Below, one piece after another: positions 56,101-64,000 of a stretch of DNA of 64,000 bases (within the stretch, counting starts at the first letter, position 1; each line of letters begins with the position of its first letter). A program made the translations under genes and the position numbers. Source of the DNA: Pisaster brevispinus (taxonomy: Eukaryota; Echinodermata; Asteroidea; Forcipulatida; Asteriidae). The notes beneath the pieces are model-generated. The model searched no databases and had not been told where the DNA came from. It worked only from the letters and a program-made list of their open reading frames with translations. The stretch is taken from NCBI GenBank assembly GCA_023634235.1, contig JAMKCF010000011.1:7793218-7857217 (forward strand), given 5' to 3'.

Positions 56101-59100
56101 GAAAATGATTGAGTAGGGTCAGTGTCACATTCAATATAATGGTCAGTGTTGCTGAGTTGTCTGAGGCCCTCAGCTATGTAGTCATGTGTGTTCATAACTA
56201 CAACTGCGGACCCCTTGTCAGCACGTTTAATCACTATGTCTGGTGATTGGCGGAGCTGTGTTAGAGCGTGGCATCCATCTTGGGGGAGGTTGTTGGGTGC
56301 CCAGGTATTAGGGACCTTAAGAACCTCGGAGCTGACTGAATTGATGTAGGTATCAAGAGCCACATCTCGGTTCTTAGGGGGTACCCAACTACTTTTCTCC
56401 TTGAAGCGGTTGCGGGTGGTTTGGACGTCCACAGATGACTCATCCTCTGTGGAGGGCTCTACATGGAAATATTCACGTAGGCGTAACCTACGGTTGAATT
56501 GGGCCATGTCTTGTTGAAAAGACAATTGGTCCGGTTCTCTGGGTGTGGGGCAAAATTTAAGACCCCTTGAGAGGAGTTTAACCTGTGGGTCAGTTAGAAC
56601 TTTGTCAGACAGGTTAACTACTATACGTGGTGCAACTAGTGACCTGTCAGTATCAGGAACAATAGTTGGCCTCTTACTGTGGAAACGCCTATGAATGTAT
56701 TTCTTATGGTTAGCTTGGACATTCATGCGTTTCTTGTTCTGTTTGTCCAATAGGGTGGACCGTAGGTGATTGACGTTAGACAGTAGGATATCTTGTAAAT
56801 GTTCAAACTCTTGATTAGAGCATGACTCTTTGAGTTGAGATTCAGTGTCTGTTATCTCAAGTGACTGGTTATCAATGTATTGTTGACATTGATTTTCTAG
56901 CAGTGTAAGCAATTGGAAAGACGTGTTAGTGAGTGTCTTGTTCCATTTCTTGAGAAAGGAGGGATCAAGGTCCCCAAAGGAAGGGGCACACTTGATCTGT
57001 AGTCCTTTAGGGAGAATACGAGACAAACGATAAAAGCGGTAGTTGTCAAGATGTGACGAGTAGCGAATGTTCTTTTCTTTAAGCTTACGTAGCTTACGGA
57101 AAATGCACTTTGTGTCAGTAGGGAGTGCCATTATGTAATAGAAAGCTAGGAATATTGAGAGAAAAGTTGTAAGAACATTCCTGTGGAAAGTATGGGTAAC
57201 AAAAAGGGCCAAGTAAATAGACCTGTGGGAAAAAAGGGGGTTATTTGGAAACCCGAAAAGCGAAAAAGTTATGAAACCTGTGGAAAAAGAACGGGTTAAT
57301 AAGAAACCTGTATAAAGAAAAAAAGTAAAGGAACCTGTGGAAAAAGGGAATGGGTTACTTAAAGACCTGTAGAGAGAACAAGTTATGAAACCTGTGGAAA
57401 AAAGAACGGGTTACTTAAAGACCTGTAGAGAGAACAAGTTAAGAAACCTGTGGAAAAACGGGTTATTTCAAAACCTGAAAAGAGAACAAGTTATGAAACC
57501 TGTGGAAAAAAGAACGGGTTACTTAAAGACCTGTAGAGAGAACAAGTTAAGAAACCTGTGGAAAAACGGGTTATTTCAAAACCTGAAAAGAGAAAAAGTT
57601 ACAAAACATGTGGAAAAAAGAACGGGTTACTTAAAGACCTGTAGAGAGACATGTTAAGAAACCTGTGGAAAAACGGGTTATTTCAAAACCTGAAAAGAGG
57701 AACAGTTATGAAACCTGTGGAAATAAGAACGGGTTACTTAAAGACCTTTATATTATTTTATATATAGTAAATTTTGTTTGTGTTATAACAACTTTATGAA
57801 ACTTTTCCCTGGTGTAAAGGTGGGAGTCTATTGCATTGTGAAATGTTAGAATAGTTTTTACTTTCATCACAAATGAATTCCTCATTGATTTTTCTGATTG
57901 ACAGCAAAAGAAAGCAGACTTCCAGGAGCAGCTTAAGACTTTTAAGAGGTAAGAAGTTGTTCAAATGTACTTCAGGAAGGAATTTCTTTTCTTACTTTTC
58001 TTATGTTTTGAATTCTTAAGAGTTGATAGTACTGTTTCCCTGTTAGATTATTACATGTATGTACTTAAGCAGAGAATGATGCTCAGCAAACCTTTTTCTG
58101 CTAAGCAAAAGTTAGGAGAGAACCAGTCACTAACAATATACATTACAAAAATGTACAAGGTATGTTGGCTGGTAATCTGTTTCAGCTAAGCATTATTTTT
58201 CATTGCTAAGTAATTTTGTGTGCACTGTTTTGTGTGCATGAGATCTATCATCCTGAGCTTAGCGAGAATATTGTTTGAATATAAAAAAAACACAGAACAT
58301 GTTTCACCGTTTATGAGTTTCATACCCGTGTTGAAAGACTTTGTTTATTTTCTTGTGTCTGTCATCCGTAGCCAGGAGAAAAGTCTCCAGTTGAAACTGA
58401 AGGAGGTCAGTTATGCGAAGCAAGATATTGAACAGAGGTAGGTCAAGCTGGAATGAAGTTTCAGATTCAGTAAGACTAACCCCACCCTAAATCCATCCAA
58501 AGACACCATCAGGTTTTGCTTAATTCGACCAAATCGACAGTGAGGACAAAATAACAAGTAGCTAGTGCTCCTTCGATAATGGCTGAGATCCAACTCGGAT
58601 ATTGTTCTCATAAACTGCTTATACTGATGCAAGTTTGGTTTCTTTGAATTGCGTTTGGATGCTCTACTCGCATCTTAAAACAAAATGCCTTCAACATCTT
58701 CTCTTTCTCACGGGTATCTTCAGGGCTACTGGTCACAGTGCAAGGCACTTTTTAGGGTGCCTTGGTTTCAGAAAGATGTAATAATAATAGTAATAATAAT
58801 TTGATCCAGTTAATAATTGTCGGTACCTTGTCCAAAATGCAAGTCTCACGATCCTGTTTTGAACTCTGTAGGTCCCAGTATAACCAGCAGGTCATCACCC
58901 AAGCCTTCCAAGCGGTGTGGCAGGCCCTCAAACAGAAAGAGCTGGAGCTGATGACACCGGTGAAACGCAGCGGCAAGGAAAAGACCGCCCTGTTAGTGGA
59001 ATGCGAGAAGAGTGTCGGCCAGGTTACTTCAGAATTCAAAAGTGTAAGTCTGCTCATTAATATGATGGTAGGTTTCTCGCTGTAGGTGCAGTTGATGATG

Positions 59101-62100
59101 GCTGACCAGTCTGCTTACCCGTAATACAAATGAGATGAATCTTCTCTCAGTGCTTGTTCAAGTTAAAACACTTCAAATGTTAATTTGTGGGGGACATGTA
59201 TTTTTTTGTCGCATTTTCAATTCCGGTCTTGTGAAAATTTTATTTCTGGTTCAGTAAACATTTTGAGCCCTGTGGTCTTGTGGATTATCCTCCAAAACTT
59301 GAGCCTTGCTCTGATCCTATAACTGAAGCAAAAGTTACGCCGCCCTGTGCAAACTGACAAGAATGCAGTCCCCCACTGCAGTTTTATGCGAGATGATTCC
59401 ATCTGCAAGTTCCATATTGTGAGTTCTTGATACATAGAGGTCAAGGAAAAAGCTCATAAATGACACAAAGAATGAGCATTTTTCGATTAGTGTTTCCTGT
59501 TTGGCAAATCTTCACAGCTAGGTGGTGATACTGGCAAAAAAATGAGTGGGATGGTCTCTGAAAGAAGGGAGAAGGTCCGCCTTATTTTGGACTGGGCTGG
59601 GGACACACACTGATGTACCCGTAAGAAGTGACTATATTATTTTTGAATCACACTCGGCTATAGTGTTAGTGCTGTTTAAATCAGTACCGAGTCCTCGGAT
59701 ACTTCTTTGTTTACTTTTCTCAACTTGTTTGTGCCTTCAATGCAGTTACTTAAGGAAGCAGAGAAGCTCCTGCAGGGAAACTTGGTGGACTTTGCTGATC
59801 AACATGAGCAGATAGCAAAAAAGGTTGGTAATTTGTTTTTCGCAAGCCATTTCCTCAGAATCCAAGTCTATAACAATTCATTCATTTTAAAGTAACGGTG
59901 GTGAAGATTGCTTAACATTGACCTATGAAGTCATTCTGGATACCAGATTAATCTTATTTTATTTGTCTTAATATCGACTTTGAAGACGTTGAGTGTTTGA
60001 AGGTTACTAAATGGTAACCAATCACCATCGATTCCAATTTTGTTAATGCATTATTCCATCAAACCCCCAGCTGCAAGACTTTGAAGTTGGTAGAGTCAGC
60101 AAGCCATTCCCGACCCTCGGCCGTCCCGCCCATCTGGACATTACAAGTCTCCTCCAGAGCATCAAGGATCTATGTCTTCAGTCTGTCGAGGATGAAGGCT
60201 TGGCTGATGAGGACCTCTCCAAGGGGGAGAAGGAGGTTAGTGAGAAGTCTTCCTCCCAAGGAGCTCAGAAGGAAAAGATGCTTGAGATGCGACCACCAAA
60301 AGAAGGTAAAAGAAACTGTTTACTTTACAATTTTCATGTCAATTTTGAATTTAAAAAAATGATGATAATTTGCATTTGTTGTGGGCTTTTTCAAGCCAGC
60401 CAGCCCCTCAAAGCGCCTTACAATACCATTACTTCTCTTCATTTGGCCCTAAGCATTCCTAAAACCACCTCAACTCCTTTGGAGTATGCAGTACCGGCAG
60501 CCAAATGGGCGTCAGGTTATTAATCATTCACATCAATAATCTCTATACTTGCATCTACCCATTTACTCAGTCTTGCTGAATTCTTCATCTGTAACTTTAA
60601 CCAACAACCTCACTTGTAGATTGATTTTGATCAAGTTTTCTCATCTCAACGGTGTTTTTATTTTTATATATTTTTTATTACAAGGTGACACTCTTCAGGT
60701 GTATGTTGAGAGTCGCATGGACACCAAAGGTCATTTCTGGGTCAGCAAGAACCTGAGTGAGGATGTAGCCAATCTGTACGAGAATCTCAGCTTCAGAATA
60801 AGGTCAGTTACAAAAAAAAGCCTGCTTCATCTTTTATGTTATGTTTAGTCCTTTCTTGCTGTTCTGACCGTCACAATTTCACCTAAATTTTGTCCTTTCC
60901 AAGGGCCCATGTAACTGTAATAGCACTCCGCACTTATGATGTCACTTTCGCAAAACAAAAACGGGCTGTCAGATAAACTTATGCAATCACCACCACATCA
61001 TCAACATGTGCAAAACTGCACTAGGGGTTGAGTCACATGCGAGTAAACATCAAATGCTGACACGTACATGTATGCGCGTATGTGTTAGTGAAACTAGACA
61101 CATTTTTCTGAGATCCAGGTACCTAGCGTCTACTTTTAGCATTAGTGCGGAGTGCTATTCTTCTTTGCACATTCCCCAGGTACATGTATGATCTTGTTTA
61201 CATTGAAGTTCACTGTATGTATAACATTTCCTTCTCAGTATGTTTTCAGGTTGCTTTTATAATTTGTTTTTTACCCTCACACCGATGTGTATTAAGCACT
61301 GTTTACTCAGTACTTTTCCGAGTTGTGTGAACAAATCTACAGGCAATTCACTTGGTTGGGATTCAAATCCCTGCTACTTTTTTCTTCTTTTTTTTCCCGG
61401 GAGTTTGGAGGTTTTTGTTTGGAATGCTGTGATTTTGTTTCAGTTTATTAGTAACTGTTGTTATTATCTCTTGTGGGGCAGACAAGACATTCTGCAGAAT
61501 CCCCTGACCCATGTCGAGATTGAGGAAGGGATGCTGTGCTGTAGTCAATTTCAGGAGGATCATCGCTGGTACCGGGGCAAAGTCGATCAGATCCATAGAC
61601 AGAAGGTACTCAAAGTTGATTGAAATTATGTGCTAAAAACTACTGGACAAGTTGACCATGCACCTCGTTAGTCATGCTCCAGAAAGCACAGCTGGTCATG
61701 GTCAAACAAAACAATAGAACCGACACAAGTTATAGCGTTGAATAACCCATTCTTTTTTCCCATAGAAAAAGAGGTTGAAAAAGCTTTTAAAAAAACACTC
61801 TTGGCGAACTCTTGCAGCATATAATAACACACTCAATAATGGTTTTACTGAGTCCCCATACGAAGATTGAAAATATCCGCACGAGTAAAACTTTCAGACT
61901 CGGAGAACTGTCAGGGCACCTATCAATTCCAAATAAGTGATTTGGGGATACTCTAGTCTGATTTCAAATTTCTTTCGGCCTCAGAAATTAGTTGGATTAT
62001 TTCTAAATAGCCTGAAAAAGTCTATAAAAGCCTGTGCCGTCAGCCCTTGTACTCGCTAACATTTCGTCACCGACACCACGAACTGACACACACGTAGATA

Positions 62101-62869
62101 CCAGTAAAAAGTAGCAATCTGAGAAAACAGCGTTTGAAGTTGAACGTTTTTTTAAAATGAAGTTTTCCTGCAAAAATCCGAGGTATTTTCAACTAGTTTT
62201 CTTACAGTGGGAACTTGATGCTTTGAACTTCATATAAACGGTGCTTTTTACTGCTGTTTGTCCTAAATTAATAAGCGATAAAGTAAGAAAGGTTTGTGTC
62301 AGTTCGTGGCGAAAAGTTATGCAACCAGGCATTTTCCGTCACCACGAACTGACACCATCCAATGTATTACAATGCGTTTGTGTCAGTTCGTGAAAATGTA
62401 GGTCAGCGCGCGCGCTACACACACAGGGTTTGTGTCAGTTCGTGGAAACGTTTTTTCACTTTCGAGGTTTGTGCGCGCCGTGTGTTGCAATTGGACCTCT
62501 GTGTCAGTTCGTGGAGGCGAAAATTTCCAGTTCTGGTGTAAAGTTGCTTAGCATCATCATCGTAACTAAAAAAATCACACTCCTGAAGCGTTGAAACTTC
62601 ATGAAATTGTAGGCCTCAGTTAACATGGTCTAAAAATGCACAAAACTGAAAACTAAAAAAAAAAATGGTTTTGTACACAGTGTGTCAGTTCGTGGTGTCG
62701 GCGACGATTTGTTACTTTTTTCTAAGGGCTAAATATAATTCCTGTGTTGTTATAATCCTGTTAATAGGGTGTTGCTCGAATACGATGGCTGGACTATGCT
62801 CATGATAATGAAGTTCCATTGTCAGCTATACAACCGCTGAAAGAAGAATTCCAAACTCTTCCATTCCAG
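53152..62869 (+). CDS. B-box / coiled-coil / Tudor protein, 5' part (RNF17/qin-like)
   Basis: Ten exons give the first 369 residues; the gene continues past the right edge. Exons: 53152-53230, 54851-54939, 57905-57948, 58372-58437, 58872-59043, 59746-59823, 60071-60305, 60685-60802, 61482-61605, 62768-62869. All junctions are GT/AG and in frame. A B-box-like zinc finger has C5, C8, C17, C20, C33, C36, H41 and H48. A helical, likely coiled-coil stretch follows (about 57-180), then a charged linker. An extended Tudor domain is at about 255-369, with VESRMDTKGHFWV, HRWYRGKV (321-328) and RWLDYAHDNE (341-350). Tudor domains bind methylated arginines, typically in Piwi-pathway germline proteins (family knowledge). 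B-box plus Tudor resembles qin/RNF17, but no RING is seen at the N-terminus, so the orthology is tentative. Confidence 0.8.
55451..55489 (-). ncRNA. Hammerhead-like motif of the deleted Penelope element
   Basis: Stem I is a perfect GCCU/AGGC, stem II is GGUCC/GGAUC and the GAAA-GCUA part is intact. The core reads CUGACUA instead of CUGAnGA: the G at position 8 is replaced. That guanosine is catalytically important in known hammerheads, so this copy is predicted inactive. It is otherwise the same as the motif at 28811-28849. Confidence 0.5.
55976..57212 (-). pseudogene. N-terminal fragment of a Penelope-like element protein
   Basis: About 410 codons remain open. Recognisable blocks are NLSDKVLTDPQVKLLSRGLKF, FNRRLRLREYF, IVIKRADKGSAVVVMNTHDY and PRTARFYLLPKIH. 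They match the region just ahead of the reverse-transcriptase motifs in Penelope-like elements. After PKIH the frame runs into 3' untranslated sequence for about 50 codons, marking the internal deletion. The true start may be the internal methionine of MALPTDTK. Confidence 0.75.
57245..57760. repeat. Tandem array of AACCTGTGGAAAAA units
   Basis: Alternating subunits begin AACCTGTGGAAAAAA(G)AACGG and AACCTGTAGAGAGAACAAG or AACCTGAAAAGAGAA. They form higher-order units of about 105 bp, roughly four copies. A 90-codon open frame in the array is a by-product of the repeat. The array adjoins the 5' side of the Penelope-like fragment and may be part of its terminal region. Confidence 0.7.
62057..62714. 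mobile_element. 658-bp foldback element with seven TGTCAGTTCGTGG motifs
   Basis: Terminal inverted repeats TAACATTTCGTCACCGACAC (left) and its near-complement GTGTCGGCGACGATTTGTTA (right) extend into TGTCAGTTCGTGG copies. The 13-base motif, allowing one end mismatch, occurs at 62076 (-), 62297 (+), 62342 (-), 62381 (+), 62433 (+), 62502 (+) and 62683 (+). There is no transposase frame. It lies in an intron of the B-box/Tudor gene and is probably a non-autonomous DNA transposon with subterminal transposase-binding repeats. Confidence 0.75.
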
Positions 62870-64000
62870 GTAAAAAGAAGACAGATCGCACTATAAACCG
62901 TGCAGTCATCGGTCTAATGCTCACAGACCAGTCGGATATCATATATTACTTGGTGTCCCCCCCCCAAAAAAAAAAAAAACCTAAAAAACTTTTTAAAATG
63001 TGGAGAAAGATGTGTTTGATGAAAAGTAAAAAATGAAACTTAAAAACTTGAAAAACTTAAGCAGCATCCAGCAACAGAGTCCAGCATTCTCCTGAAGACG
63101 ATCAGATACTGATCGAAACGTTGAGTCATTAACCACCGGTTCTTTTCAGAGCCTACACTACTCAAAAGAGATTTTCACATGGTGTTTCTACAAACCTCAC
63201 TTAGTTATACTTCCACCATGCAAAGTTCCAAATCCAACTTGAAAAACGCTGGGTGCATCAATTTGTGACGCCACATGCCAAAACAAGGAACTTCCTGGCA
63301 AAACTCAAAACTGGGTTTTGATTTCTCATCAAATTGATGAGAATAGGACCCTTCAAATAGCCCCAAATGAGAGCATATAGTGTTGAATATTTCTCAACAT
63401 GTAGAATGTATAGGACATCACATCACATTGATATCGGGGCTGATGTCTAAATTGTCCTCAGTTTGAATTCCATTTCACGTTTTCCAAGAAGTGGCTGATT
63501 TTTGTTCGGGATTTCACATGTATGCCCGAATCGGAATTGGCGGCTTCGACTACGGCTACGGCTGTTGCTAAGGGTGTTGCTATGGATGTCCTATACTTCA
63601 GTACATGATGATGAGGCCATCCTGCATTAGCCAAAGCCACCACTTTGGACACGACCTAAGTGCCACTTAGAGACCATGTCGGCAGTTTGGCAAATTTCAT
63701 CTTTCTCATTGCACAGTCGGATGAATATTGCAAACACACAGGTGTCATGTAAATTTGATAATTGTTGTTCACTGTTGACATAGAAGGTATGCATAGAAGA
63801 TGCAGACGAACTCAATCAAACCTCTTGGTAAAATCTCTACAGGAGTGTGTCACCCTATGTTCTAGTTTCTTTCATTTATAATTCATATGTTTGTCACGTG
63901 AAAGAAAGTACTTTTTAGGTTGTATTTGATGACATTTTAGCTTTATGTCACAAGAGAGGTACATTATCCTTAACAACCTCCGCTCCAAATTCTCATTTTG
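62870..64000. other. Intron of the B-box/Tudor gene to the window edge
   Basis: No further exon of the Tudor gene was found before the edge. Contents: a C-run/A-run at about 62.96 kb, a Penelope-type hammerhead-like motif at 63.09 kb with its flanking phrase AGAGATTTTCACATGGTG, and a diverged copy of the 3.2-kb GGCTACGG palindromic repeat at 63.54-63.65 kb. Confidence 0.5.
63089..63125 (+). ncRNA. Hammerhead-ribozyme-like motif (Penelope-type)
   Basis: Stem I CUC (63089-63091) pairs with GAG (63123-63125). The core CUGAAGA (63092-63098) fits CUGAnGA. Stem II GAUCAG/CUGAUC is perfect after one extra C, then GAAA and CGUU, with cleavage predicted after the last U. Stem III is essentially absent. 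Stem I is short, only three pairs. The flanking sequence resembles Penelope-like ends. Activity is untested. Confidence 0.45.

Larger units (their letters stand above)
55440..57760 (-). mobile_element. Internally deleted Penelope-like element in Tudor gene intron 2
   Basis: Reading on the minus strand from 57.76 to 55.44 kb there is a tandem-repeat array (57.25-57.76), the N-terminal part of a Penelope-like protein (57212 to about 55976), then directly the 3' untranslated region shared with the 28.80-29.35 kb copy. The reverse transcriptase and GIY-YIG domains are deleted. It lies antisense within the intron and cannot move on its own. Confidence 0.75.

Noticed and set aside
57385..57657. 90-codon repetitive protein frame
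   Set aside because: Produced by the tandem AACCTGTGG array with a unit length that keeps frame; no start context or homology.
62057..62714. CRISPR-like array
   Set aside because: The repeated 13-mer occurs in both orientations with irregular spacing, inside inverted termini, in an animal intron.

Overview
The window is animal genomic DNA: short exons with GT/AG introns, no operons, and many kinds of transposon remnant. The gene content (expanded alpha-arrestins, an LRRC61 orthologue, a B-box/Tudor protein), the TTAA-ended MITE-like repeats, Penelope-like elements and a tRNA-Asn-like SINE head suggest a marine deuterostome, probably an echinoderm. That assignment is an inference.

Region 1 (about 6.7-37 kb) is an alpha-arrestin (ARRDC2/3/4-like) gene cluster. 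I reconstructed four complete seven-exon genes with identical intron phases: A (minus, 382 aa), B (minus, 420 aa), C (plus, 407 aa) and E (plus, 407 aa). B and C are head to head. The block holding B's first exon, the intergenic region and all of C (about 18.6-28.9 kb) was duplicated in tandem to about 29.5-38.1 kb. This produced gene E and an orphan minus-strand first exon (D). All four genes keep a C-terminal PPSY motif. A and B also keep a second PPxY motif in exon 6, while C and E have PPAN there.

Region 2 (about 37-44 kb) holds a 38-kb inverted repeat and an uninterrupted 318-codon gene for a type I membrane protein. It has one Ig domain and four Y-x-N motifs in its tail. A decayed LINE and a diverged direct duplication follow it.

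Region 3 (44.1-49.4 kb) is a six-exon LRRC61 orthologue of 262 aa. One intron contains a near-perfect hairpin with 52-bp arms.

Region 4 (53.2 kb to the right edge) is the 5' part of a B-box / coiled-coil / Tudor gene, ten exons seen. Its introns contain an internally deleted Penelope-like element with a tandem-repeat array and a 658-bp foldback element carrying seven copies of a 13-base motif.

The most notable observations are: hammerhead-ribozyme-like folds associated with Penelope-like sequence; a block of seven consecutive replaced residues, with charge reversal, between the otherwise similar arrestins C and E; the loss of a PPxY motif before the C/E duplication; the Ig receptor with repeated Grb2-type motifs; and two foldback elements built from repeated short motifs.
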